In this document: piece after piece, positions 35,665 to 45,354 of the stretch
How the letters are laid out: every line of letters starts with the position of its first letter
How positions within the stretch are numbered: position 1 is the stretch's first letter
Assembly (NCBI GenBank): GCA_030867875.1
Contig: JAOWCC010000424.1
Span: forward strand, 186,001 to 250,000
Source: Actinernus sp. WN-2022
Lineage: Eukaryota > Cnidaria > Anthozoa > Actiniaria > Actinernidae
Length of the DNA: 64,000 nucleotides
Reading direction: 5' to 3'
Program-made: the position numbers and the translations under genes
Notes under the pieces: generated by a model
Databases searched by the model: none
What the model was told of the DNA's origin: nothing
Seen by the model: the letters and a program-made list of their open reading frames with translations, nothing else

Positions 35665-35869
35665 AGAGGCTGGGTCAGCGCTCATTACCAGTCTATCGCA
35701 CGGCCAAAGGCAAAATTTGATTTCCGACTCCGGGAGTACGAAATCAAACCTCCCTCCTTTCAGGAATCCATTTCCATCGCTCTTATTTCGAACCTCTAAA
35801 ACATTTTTTTTGCAGGAACGTTTTGTTTAACATTCATTCTAAATGTAGAGTATTTCATTTTTACATTTT

Positions 35870-36112
35870 TTGTTTGAAATTCTGATGAATGAAGGCTCTG
35901 GAGGAAGGGGAGGTAAACGAGTCGGGGCAGGAAGAAAGAAAACGCCTGCCTTGAGGCAATTGACGAAAACAATAAATGACCGACACTGGAAAAGCCAACA
36001 TGCTGCTATATATTTAAGCAAACAAATATTCAAAACCTGGCGGGAGCTAAAGGCCAAGGAACTTTTGGTAGTGACTCGGCCTTCGCGGCCGAGTCACTTC
36101 AAGAGTAGTTGA
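35870..36112 (+). other. Possible transposon exon with GGKRxGAGRKK motif
   Basis: An 80-codon ORF has GGRGGKRVGAGRKKTPALRQ followed by DRHWKSQHAAIYLSKQIFKT and WRELKAKE. The 'RGAGRKK ... WR.LK' layout is common at the N-terminus of uncharacterised cnidarian repeat proteins. A good acceptor is not obvious. It ends in a perfect 11-bp hairpin (36071-36097). Confidence 0.35.
36071..36097. other. Perfect 11-bp hairpin with TTCGC loop
   Basis: GTGACTCGGCC-TTCGC-GGCCGAGTCAC, GC-rich, with no poly-T tail after it. Function unknown. Confidence 0.6.
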
Positions 36113-36204
36113 TTGAGATTGTTGCCACACGAAACGAGTAGTAGTAAAAGGCCGATTCTGGCGCATAATTATGGAACCACGTGACCACACCCATTTCAAG
36201 GAAT

Positions 36205-36395
36205 TTGGGCGTGGTCAATTTCTGGGAAATACCCAAGGTCAAATTCTGGGAAATACCCAAGGTCAATTTCTAGGAAATCCCAAGGTCGAGGTCAAGGTCA
36301 AGGTTAAGTTACGTGATTTCCTTAAGCTTTTAGAATGAAACAATATCGATCGTATGGGGCTTAAGGAGGGAACGATATCGATCGTATGGGTCTAA
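36205..36395. repeat. Short tandem repeats before the AT-rich element
   Basis: Three copies of a ~24-bp unit 'ggtcaatttctgggaaatac' (36215-36285), then 'gaggtcaaggtcaaggt'. Next, 'atatcgatcgtatggg' occurs twice (about 36343 and 36377), just before the first AT-rich ORF, and may mark an element boundary. Confidence 0.6.
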
Positions 36396-36423
36396 AGTAG
36401 TAACACGTATATATATTATTGAG

Positions 36424-37132
36424 ATGAGTGAAAACGATAATTCAATTATATATGATGAATTAATAGCGTTGGAATTAATACAAAAAGATAGGGTAATTGA
36501 ATTATATAACAAGTATAAGAAAAATGAACTACAATTAGACATGCTACTTAGTATATATGCAGCAATCCCCCAGTATACAGAAGATCATCTTGAAGGTCCG
36601 TAGTTATTCTAGTCTTATGAAGGAGTATTTAGTTAAGACGTCGAAAGAATTGAATTCAATAAGATCGACGTTGCAGGAGTATATGAAAAACATGACATTC
36701 ATTGAAACCGCTAAACCAATGAGTGAAGATGATAGGATGATACTATTTAGAGAAAGTAAGCCGATAGCAGAGGAGAATAGACATGAATTGATAACTATTG
36801 AGGAAATCAAGAAGTACGTTAAGACATTCATAGATGAGAATATCGAATTGACGACGTTGGAGAATATATACAAGCATATAATTAAGAATCACAAGCAGAT
36901 AATTAAGGATCACAAGCAGGCTAAACGAATGAGTAAAAATATTATGAATCGAGAAATATCAGATACTAATGAGAAAATCAAGAAGTACGTTAAGTTGTTC
37001 ATAAATGAGAATATCAAATCGATGGCAGTGGAGAATAAACACAAGCATATAATTAAGGATCGTGAGCAGATAATTAAGGATCGCGAGCAGGCTGAACAGG
37101 CTGAACAAATAGCTCACTTCTTAAACCTATGA
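36424..37132 (+). pseudogene. Coiled-coil protein gene A, frameshifted
   Basis: A 59-codon ORF (36424-36603; MSENDNSIIYDELIALELIQ) passes near 36600 into a second frame that stays open to 37132 (KEYLVKTSKELNSIRSTLQE; EEIKKYVKTFIDENIELTTL). Lys/Glu/Ile-rich with heptad-like spacing, and HKHIIKDREQIIKDREQ-type repeats near the end. It is a paralogue of the next gene: LNSIRSTLQEYMKNMTFIE compares with LESTRSILRKYFVNGEFVE. No enzymatic motif. A/T-rich codon use, unlike TCEANC2. Confidence 0.55.
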
Positions 37133-37298
37133 ATACTAGAAAGATATATAAGCAGGTATCGTTTAAGAATAGTAAGATGGGAGAAGGCAATAATAAGATG
37201 AGAGAAAATTTAAAAAGACTTCGTAACGTTGAATTTTAGACTAGAAGATAAGATACATGAACTATCGGAAAAGTCTATGCTAAAGTCCCAGTACTTTA

Positions 37299-37757
37299 TT
37301 GCAAGTAAATCGAGATCCAAAAAGTGCTGGCTATGGGGATTCTGCATTGAAGACCAGAGAGGATCTCAAATCGCTGACGAAGGAGATCAATAATCTAGAG
37401 ACGAAATTAGAGTCGACTAGATCGATATTGAGAAAGTACTTCGTCAATGGTGAATTTGTTGAACTAATAAGATCGAATAAGCGGAAGCCATCAATGAAAG
37501 AAAATAAGCCGATAATAGACAAGCGTACCAAATCGATAGCAGAGGATAAGAGACAGGAATTGATAGATAATGAACGTAACGAGATGTTGATTAAGACTGG
37601 TTTGCGTACCATATCGACAGCAGAGGATAAGAGACAGGAATTGATAGATAATGAACGTAACGAGATGTTGATTAAGACTGGTTTGCGTACCATATCGACA
37701 GCAGAGGATAAGAGACAGGAATTGATAGATAATGAACGTAACGAGATGTTGATATAG
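37299..37757 (+). pseudogene. Coiled-coil protein gene B, 5' part with 27-residue repeats
   Basis: Begins SLTKEINNLETKLESTRSIL, then a 27-aa repeat (81-bp DNA unit) containing AEDKRQELIDNERNEMLIKT, present 2.5 times before an inserted sequence at about 37758. The repeat resumes at 38184, so this and the next entry are one gene broken by an insertion. The DNA repeats are almost identical, implying recent expansion or conversion. Confidence 0.6.
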
Positions 37758-38183
37758 ATCTAGACTCCAAAAACAGCTCATAGAGAATTACTAATTTCAT
37801 TATTTTTTTCCCTTATATCCATCTTCTCTTCTAAATCTTGTATTTGCATCTCCCCATCTCCCTTCCCAAGATACCTGTGTGTAGTTTCATCGTCATTTAG
37901 TGCTTAGTGTTATTGATGTCAAGTGTGATAATATACAATTGTGTCGTATGTTATATATATTTCTTCATGTTTCCTTTCTTTTTTTTTTTTTTTTTTTTTT
38001 TTTTTCGTTATCTAGTTCGACCCATATTATACTGTCTATAAAAATATATTTCGGGATACCAGACTCGATTAGTTTTCTTCTAAGCTACTTCTGGTATCCC
38101 AATACTCTAACTATGGCAATTACATTTATTAATTACACTCCATGTAAATACAGAGTATGAATAAAGACTTGTTGTTGTTGTTG
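37758..38183 (+). mobile_element. 5'-truncated retroelement 3' end with (GTT)n tail
   Basis: About 425 bp of non-coding sequence with a 26-T run (near 37980), 'gaataaag' at 38158 and a (TTG)4 tail, interrupting the 81-bp repeat array. 'tgttgat' is found at both junctions, compatible with a target duplication though merged with the tail. Looks like the 3' UTR of a non-LTR element. Confidence 0.6.
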
Positions 38184-39020
38184 ATTAAGACTGGTTTGCG
38201 TACCATATCGACAGCAGAGGATAAGAGACAGGAATTGATAGATAATGAACGTAACGAGATGTTGATTAAGACTGGTTTGCGTACCATATCGACAGCAGAG
38301 GATAAGAGACAGGAATTGATAGATAATGAACGTAACGAGATCTTGATTAAGACTGGTTTGCGTACCATATCGACAGCAGAGGATAAGAGACAGGAATTGA
38401 TAGATAATGAACGTAATGAGATGTTGATTAAGACTGGTTTGCGTACCATATCGATAGCAGAGAAGAATAGACAGGAATTGGAAGATAACGCGCACAACGA
38501 GATGTTGGTTAAGAATGGTAAGCAACTCAAACGGATCGAACGAAAGCAACTAGAGCAAGAGCAAGAGCACTGATCAATCAACTAGAGCGAATCAGAGAAC
38601 TCGAGCAAGAGCAAATCGAACAACAAAAACAAATATGGCAACTCGAGCAAGGGCAAGTCGGACAACTACAACGAATCGAACAGCTCGAGCAAGAGCAAAT
38701 CGAACGACTCGAACGAAAGCAAGTCAAACGAATCAAACGAACAAAACAAACAAAGCAGCGAACAAAGCGGCGAACAAAGCGGACAAAGAAAGATGGGGTG
38801 GAGACAAGAATTAGAGATAACAGAGAACCAACGCTTGCTACAAAGAATCGAACAGTTCGAAGAAAGCAGACGAATTAAGGAAGAAGAATTAGAGAGAGAC
38901 AGATTAGAGCGTATGCAAACAAGAATGGCTACAGCAATTAGACGAAAGCGTAGCATATCTAAATTTCGTAACGAGTATGGCCAGAGCACTACGAGGAAAT
39001 TCGATAAACTAAAAGTATGA
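38184..39020 (+). pseudogene. Coiled-coil protein gene B, 3' part, highly charged
   Basis: Four more 81-bp repeats (27 aa each) are followed by Gln/Glu/Arg-rich coiled coil (LEQEQIEQQKQIWQLEQGQV) and basic KRTKQTKQRTKRRTKRTKK, with frame changes near 38570 and 38790. The last frame (ENQRLLQRIEQFEESRRIKE) ends in a TGA at 39018-39020, after which in-frame sequence leads into the HNH gene, so gene B and the HNH protein may once have been one polypeptide. Confidence 0.5.
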
Positions 39021-40435
39021 GCCAAACGTATAATTCAAAAGTATAAGCCAAGCCGATATGATCTAAAATATAGAAAGACACTTAAGCATATACCACTTAT
39101 AAATAATATTAAGTATATGAAAGAAAATAATATCATAGACCAAGAAATAAATGTATCAGTTTTAAAGTGCCCCTACGATCAAATTTTGACATATCAATGT
39201 TTTTACATATTCATAAAGTAGAGTTAATATATTATTACCAGTTCAAATTGTTTTTCGATACAACGACAGGAAGTCTTATTTTTTTAGCTCCGAATATTGA
39301 ATCTACACGTCCGCCATTACTGGAAGCCGTGCCCTTTGTTCAGCTTTAAACAAAGGTTTATTCACCGGAAATGATGTCATACACTTAACGCTCGCCTGCA
39401 GAACACAACGCCTGGAGGCATATTTCTACTAAAAACGTCTTCACGTACATAAGAAGAAAGTTATATTTATCTTTGCGAGGTTGGCTACTTTTTTATGCAC
39501 GCTATTTCGCGCCACGAGGTTGTCGTGTTAAGTGTATGACATCACTTCCGGTGAATAAACCTTTGTTTAAAGCTGAACAAAGGGCACGGCTTCCAGCAAT
39601 GGCGGACAGGATTTTACCGGTAAACTCTCCTAAAATTTGTGGTTTAAGGTGCCCATTTGGGAATATTTTTTACTATTTCGGATATTTCTAATACTGATTG
39701 ACCTATAGACACTGAAAAAGTGGCAAATCGAAATGGTAAATTTTCGTCGTAGTGGCACTTTAAAGCCCTCAATAAATAAGATTACCATTAGTGGAAAATC
39801 GTATAATTTTCATCCGATTTATGATTTATATGCTGGGAGTATAGATGGTGAAGTAATACACATCATTAAACGGAATGCTTTAATGGAATTATCCTAGATG
39901 GTAAAGTAATTAATCATATTAATAACGATAAGATCGACAATAGACTTGATAATTTACAATTAATAACACAACAACAGAACTGTAACAAATCCGCAAAAGG
40001 AAGAGATTATTCATTTGCTAAAGATAATCAAAAGAATAAGAAGTGTGTTAGAGTTACTAATTGTGATACCAAAGAAGTAACATATTTTAATAGTATGTAT
40101 GCGGTTCAACAATACCTTGGAATTAATGTTACGTTGGTATAGTTAAGATGGTATGTGAAGGATTGAATAATTGTAAAAATGGTATATCTAAGAAAGATAA
40201 GTGCAGATATAAGTTTGAGTATATGAAAAAAGATGAACTGCCAGAAAATTATAAGAAATCATCTTATGAACGAAAGATAAAAAATTATAAACTATCAGCA
40301 TCTGAACTAAAGAATATACAAAAAATAAGATCCAAAAAATGGTGACAAAAAGAATACGTTTGTCCCAATTGTAATGCGATAACTAAACTTGGTAGTAAGA
40401 AGATTCATATGGAAAAATATTGTAATAACGTTTAG
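39021..40435 (+). pseudogene. HNH endonuclease-like gene with C-terminal zinc finger
   Basis: Begins in KYKPSRYDLKYRKTLKHIPL, is interrupted by the MITE 39167-39759, and continues as SYNFHPIYDLYAGSIDGEVI. After a frameshift near 39880, DGKVINHINNDKIDNRLDNL and LITQQQN are the HNH_3-type core (N-H-I...D...NR..NL). A further frameshift near 40137 leads to MVCEGLNNCKNGISKKDKCR, then a TGA at 40343 and a CPNC...H-x4-C zinc finger ending in TAG at 40433-40435. HNH proteins of this type cut DNA and are often carried by mobile elements. The conserved segment between IIKRN and NGIILDG looks deleted. At least two frameshifts and one stop: inactive. Confidence 0.7.
39167..39759. mobile_element. TTAA-flanked foldback MITE inside the HNH gene, 593 bp
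   Basis: Ends AGTGCCCCTACGA and TCGTAGTGGCACT, with TTAA at 39163-39166 and 39760-39763. Inner arms of about 80 bp (e.g. gtgccctttgttcagcttta and its complement) form a hairpin. Removing the element and one TTAA restores the flanking reading frame without a break. Same family style as 15683-16137; a truncated copy is at 9717-10009. Confidence 0.93.
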
Positions 40436-42031
40436 GTAAATATATACCAACCTACTCCAGCTGCAGCTATTGTTAATATAGCTAAATTAGTTTCATGAGA
40501 GGATGCTGTGGGTGTAATTAGTTTAATGGATGTATTTACTGCGGGTTTTACTACTGGTTTATTTCCATGTTGATGTGGCAGTTTAACTTTACCTATATTA
40601 TGTTTTATTACTACAGGCTCTGCTTTTTTATTTAGTGAATAGTTAGCTCCAAATGTCATATCACTTGTAGCTTTCAGTAACTTATTATTGTATCCTATTA
40701 CGCTTTGTGTATTTATGATTAGATTAGATGGCATTAACCAAATTCCTGGAGCAATGGCTAAGTCAAGCCTTAGTTTTGCCTCTTGAACAGCTAGTTGGTA
40801 TCGTTGTATACTCTTTGATATATCCCCTTCGATTACGGCGCTTTCAAAAAGTGTAAGCATTTCCTGTTGTGTCTCGACTGCATTTCCACCAGTACCAATA
40901 ATACTCGATCGAGTATCCACTTGAGCACCTAATACGCAGTAAACGAAGGCCTCAGCTGATCTCAGTTAATCTACCCATTCCAGCTTTTGTCAAGCCACTA
41001 TCTTTACTTGGAACGAACCAAGAATATTGCTTTCCTTCATGATCATCATTACGGATAAATGAAATAAGATTTCCTTGGTCGACCTTTCCACCCTCATCAG
41101 AGAATAATTCTCCATCTGGGCTGGGATATAAGTTAGCATCTATATCGTATCCACGAATTATGTGAACGTTTTCATAACCAGAACCTGGATAATACAGAAA
41201 TATATCGCCTAGACCATGATTACGCCCTCCTTTCCACCTGAAGTCGGGCTTTGTAGGAATACTAAATTCGTTACATAACCGTTGGAAAGCAACCTAACTT
41301 GCTATGCCGATTATTTGTTTGATTGAAGATATGATCGTCTGGTAATGGAGTTCCCAACTCGTACAAGATTCTTCGTATGGTAAAGTAAACGTGAAACTTA
41401 ATAAATCCTTGAACTATACGGGAGGATAGTGTTCTTGCAGACTTATTCCACAACCAGAAGTAGCACACCACACAGCAAAGTTTAATTGTTGTGGCCAATA
41501 TCCATAGTCAGGTTCACTCAACCAATGTCTTGACTGTTTAGCAGATTTGAAAGTCACTGTACAATCTTTGAAAATGTTTCGAAACTTTATGATGAAGTAC
41601 TTAGTTGGAGAAACATATATCTTCATTTCTTTCAATGATGGAGCAATGTCTAAAGCCGATTGAGTAAATAGTATTCCTGGAACTGGATATCGGTGTGTAA
41701 TAGGTAGTAATGAATCTGGAAATTTTTGCATAGATCCCAAAGCAAGTTTCATAGCCTGCTTGTCAGCATTTGTGATAGAATTAGGATTATCGATATATTT
41801 CTTATCACCCCACACAGCATGATCCATATCTGGTCCTTTGAAGAAGACGTTATAATAAACAATACCATATTCTTCAGTGGATTCCTTATAGAATTTACTT
41901 AGAACAGCTTGTGGATAATGTCGTTTAAAACTATCCCATACTAAGTTCAGGTTTTCTGAAGTCATATTTATAATATGAGATACCTTTTTATATGTATTTT
42001 TCATATCTAAGTTTATAAATAAAGCCTCCAT
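40432..42031 (-). pseudogene. Element structural-type protein, about 530 codons, multiply frameshifted
   Basis: Starts at 42031 or at the inner Met of TSENLNLVWDSFKR. Blocks: WGDKKYIDNPNSITNADKQA, LNFAVWCATSGCGIS near 41450, then a shifted frame with FHVYFTIRRILYELGTPLPD near 41360, another with DFRWKGGRNHGLGDIFLYY near 41230, and finally SAEAFVYCVLGAQ leading to SIQRYQLAVQEAKLRLDLAI and VIGYNNKLLKAT to 40432. The C-terminus has one membrane-spanning segment (NLAILTIAAAGVGWYIFT). I recognise these blocks as a recurrent uncharacterised protein of Hydra and coral mobile elements; its function is not known to me, and a virion or surface role is only a guess. At least three frameshifts. Its stop overlaps the HNH stop on the other strand. 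Confidence 0.55.
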
Positions 42032-42179
42032 AAGGTGTTATGTCGTAAGAATATGTTATTTCCCTACTTATGTTAGTTGTTTTAATAGCTCCTGCTTTAC
42101 TTCCTCCCGTATCTTTTGTGTGTCGGTTCTTTTTCTTGACTCCTCTTTTTGTATTTTCAGAGTCTGTGTCGGTTCTTTT

Positions 42180-42710
42180 TTAAAATTCCTCCTTATAAGT
42201 ATTTTGTCGGATTTCAGCTTTCAAGTCTTCATACTTATTGAATTCGACCATGATCAATTCGAATTCTTTATCGTCGTCGATCTTGTTATCGTTTAATGCT
42301 TTCGATACTAGGTCACGTATTGTGTTTAGTTTTGCTTTACCTAACATTACGTTTTTTTCATGTTTAGACACCTTCTTAGTTAGAGCTTTAGTAGCTGTTG
42401 CAGAAGAAGCTGAAACTAGACCACATAAGCCTCCGACTACTCCTACTGGGAGTCCAATGATGGCACCATACCCCGACAAAGAAGTTGCTACTGCAGAACT
42501 TGTTAAGATAACTGAAAGTATACCAGCAGCTACAGAAAGATTGTGAAATATTCCTCGTACTCTAACATATTTGTTTCGTACCTTTTCATAATGTTTAATT
42601 TCAGCTCATAATTCTGACAAGACCGTATTTGCTTTATGGAGCCTAAAGTTTTCTCCAGTTTTCATGTCTTGCAGTGGTATATCTGGATAAATCGAATCGT
42701 AGTCAACCAT
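42180..42710 (-). pseudogene. Hydrophobic-core small element protein, one internal stop
   Basis: 177 codons from ATG at 42710 to the stop at 42180-42182, with a single in-frame TGA near 42606. Order: polar N-terminus (MVDYDSIYPDIPLQ), basic helix (EIKHYEKVRNKYVRVR), a long Gly/Ala/Ser/Val hydrophobic stretch of two likely membrane helices (near 42550-42420), then a charged helical tail (KHEKNVMLGKAKLNTIRDLV). I recall homologues beside the preceding protein in cnidarian repeat loci. It begins 25 bp after the upstream gene's stop, a compact spacing unlike host genes. Confidence 0.6.
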
Positions 42711-42734
42711 ATGATTAATAGTAGCATCTTTCGT

Positions 42735-43107
42735 TTAAACGATTTCTAACACTATCCGCATTGGATATATTCCAGAATTTATCATATTATGATTACCATC
42801 TGTTACCCATAGACGAATGCTATTAATGTGGTCAACCTCTCTAATATTAATATTAGGTGAATTATTAGGATTATAGGATATCTTTTCTCCTTTTATATCT
42901 AATTCTATAGATGTTAAGATTTGTGAATATTTAGTTTCTTTTATAACTTGTGTTGGATCGATGAGATCGCAATGAATGTATATGACATTAGGGCTCTTCA
43001 TAAACTGAATCTCATTTCGAGACCCAGGTTTTAGACTCTTATTGATAGAAAGTAGTTTAGCTAGGCTATCACTAAATATGACATCTTTATTAACGATAAT
43101 AAGGGTT
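42735..43107 (-). pseudogene. C-terminal part of a capsid-like element protein, 5' end lost
   Basis: Open frame from the poly-G element at about 43108 down to a TAA at 42735-42737, without an obvious start. Contains LSINKSLKPGSRNEIQF, PNVIYIHCDLI and SIRLWVTDGNHNMI, reminiscent of the C-terminal half of F54H12.2-like/Polinton-associated proteins, for which a capsid or penton relationship has been suggested. That assignment is from memory and weak. The 5' part was removed by, or is displaced beyond, the poly-G element. Confidence 0.45.
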
Positions 43108-43270
43108 TTACCCCTGGGGGGGGGGGGGGGACTCCCTTGTGTGAGGGGTACATGGATGCTCGTCGTACCTTTTAGGGGTCAAAATCAGGAGTTTGGTACC
43201 ACTTAGGGTATTTTATTACTCTTATTTTATTTTATTTATTTTATTGTATTATTTTATTGTATTTTATTAT
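43108..43270. mobile_element. Poly-G-ended element fragment and AT-rich repeat
   Basis: G15 (43116-43130) followed by ACTCCC, the same start as the elements at 4129 and 10277. 'taccttttaggggtcaaaat' also resembles the 'acccctaaaagatacca' block of the 4-kb element. It continues into a (TTTTA)n-rich tract at 43200-43285. Confidence 0.5.
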
Positions 43271-43786
43271 CTCATTATTACTCCTACTTTTTGACTGCTC
43301 TTCTTACAGACAGTACTAATATGATCTGAAAAGGATAATTTGCTGTCGATATTTACACCTAATAGTGTAATATTGTGTCCTGGTTCAATACTAAAATCCT
43401 TGACTTTGATACTCATCTCTCTCTTATCTGTTCTGCCATACTTTTTACAGTTTCCCTAAAGATAATTAGAGTCATACCAGCCTGTCACCACTCTGGCACA
43501 TTCTTGTAATTTAGTTTCTACTAGAGTCACATCCTTGTGCGATTCGTAGAATTGATGATCATCTGCATACATACAAAACTTCGAATCTATGTAATACGTC
43601 AAGTCATTCTGGAACAAGTTCCATAATAGCGGTCCGAAAGAAGATCCTCGGGGACATCCTTTTTTCACTACTTTCCAAGAGCTGGTGGTGTCTCCAACCT
43701 TGACCCTACTGTATCGATCCGTAAAGTATGCTTGCATGAGATCAACGCTACTTTCGTCAAACCCATAAGCCCGCAACTTCGCCAAA
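43270..43786 (-). pseudogene. CR1/Jockey-type LINE RT fragment
   Basis: Reads LRAYGFDESSVDLMQAYFTD, GCPRGSSFGPLLWNLFQNDL (motif B) and FCMYADDHQFYES (motif C, catalytic YADD kept). After a frameshift near 43455, EMSIKVKDFSIEPGHNITLL and GVNIDSKLSFSDHI follow. Only the RT centre is present. It abuts, at an (AAATC)n tract, the C-terminal end of a different LINE copy. Confidence 0.85.
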
Positions 43787-45219
43787 TTGATTTGATTTGA
43801 TTTGATTTCATCCCGGATGACATTCCATAAGTTAACAATGTGCAAAAAATACGAGTCCCTAAAGCTGGACGTCCTGGGAATGACAGATTGCCTAAAGTAC
43901 AAACCAGAGTAAGCACGGCGGGAACGACCGGAACACGAGCTCATGTATTTAGTGATGTCAATACTAATAGCATTAGACTTGCATTTGTAAAAGAAGACTA
44001 GATCTAGGTATTCTAACCAGTAATTGATAGGTAAAAGGTTTAAGGACACCAAACGATCCTTATAGCTAGGTCGAGGCCAGAGGAGGGTGATCACGCGTCA
44101 CGGGACTTCTTCAGCCAATCAGAACACGGGAAATTTGTCTCAAGTTTTCCCTCAAGAACATCCATGAAAGGGGAAAATATTGCTCTGTGCGCCCAGAATA
44201 TTGGAGTTTTGAAGCTAAAATGGATGTATATCGACAGAATATTATCAGAAGATCAGCTATGTGAAGTATCACTTCAAGGTAAGAGGAATTACTGGTATTT
44301 TTTATTTGTGAAAGTGAAGCCTTCATATTTTTCTTGATTTCGAAAAATAGAAATTTAGTCCATTTTCATCCTTCCATATCTAAGGAAACGATTAAGGAAA
44401 CCTATTTCATTTTTCATTGATCAATGCTTTAGTCCATGTTAAACAATTTAAACCACAAGTACCCCCTTGAACCTCTCACCGTTTTCTTGCGATTTTGCAT
44501 TTTCTGCGGCCATGTTTGTGACACAATACGGCCAAACAAGAACGACGCGTGAGTAGTGTATAGCAACATTCTAAACGAAGAATGGCTATAAAAAACTTTA
44601 TATAAGACTTATGGCTATTCATAAATATCTGGGAATAACTTCTTTGTATCGAGTACCCTGACAGATACGTTTTAATAATTCATTTTCTCATTTTTGTCAT
44701 ACGAACATTCCAAAACATTCAAGAAACCTGCGCCCTTCTGAACCAAATTGGATCTCAAATCACTCCTTGTTCGAGTAAAACTGTTAAGGAGCATAAATTC
44801 ATTCATGAAAAGTCTGATACCAATACTGTATTTGTCTGCTAGGTATTGTCAAGTATCTACTGGTGGTCGTCAGCATGACAGAGACAGTAATTCAAGGCCT
44901 GAGCTGTTGTATCAAGGGGGGGAACTCTTGTTTGTGTACATGTATAGCTTGTTTACCATTTACACAGACATCCTGGTCGGACTGAGTTTGTGTATACAAA
45001 AGTTTACATATGGAATTTCCCAATTGGAAAAACGTTTACCATTTGTACCAGATGAAAAAATCTCGGCATAAAGCCTGGATTCCGGTGGGGAATTTTTGGA
45101 CAAATTTTTGAGATGTTCCATTTAATTAATTATTTTTCTACCATACAAACCGAAAAAAACTTTTACCATTTACATTCCAACCGAAATTTCCAGAATTTCC
45201 GTGTAAATGGTAAACAATC

Positions 45220-45354
45220 GTAGTGTTTACAACGTGAGTGGGAGCATTTTATTGGCCTATACAATCTCGAACTGGAGGTGAGAAATTGCTGGAGCTGGAG
45301 GTGAGAGATTGTTTAGACCGATACAACACTCACACAAATGTTGTAAACTATACT
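45220..45354. mobile_element. Foldback MITE (GTAGTGTTTACAAC), nested
   Basis: 'gtagtgtttacaacgtgagt' and 'ttgtaaactatac' invert, with an inner 'cctatacaatctc' / 'gagattgtttagaccg' pair. Same family as 16502-16604. The centre has 'ctggaggtgagaaattgctgg' duplicated. Confidence 0.65.

Noticed and set aside
35879..36112. Firm gene call for the GGKRxGAGRKK ORF
   Set aside because: Motif is familiar from repeats, but no splice partner or flanking transposase is visible, so it is kept only as a possible transposon exon.
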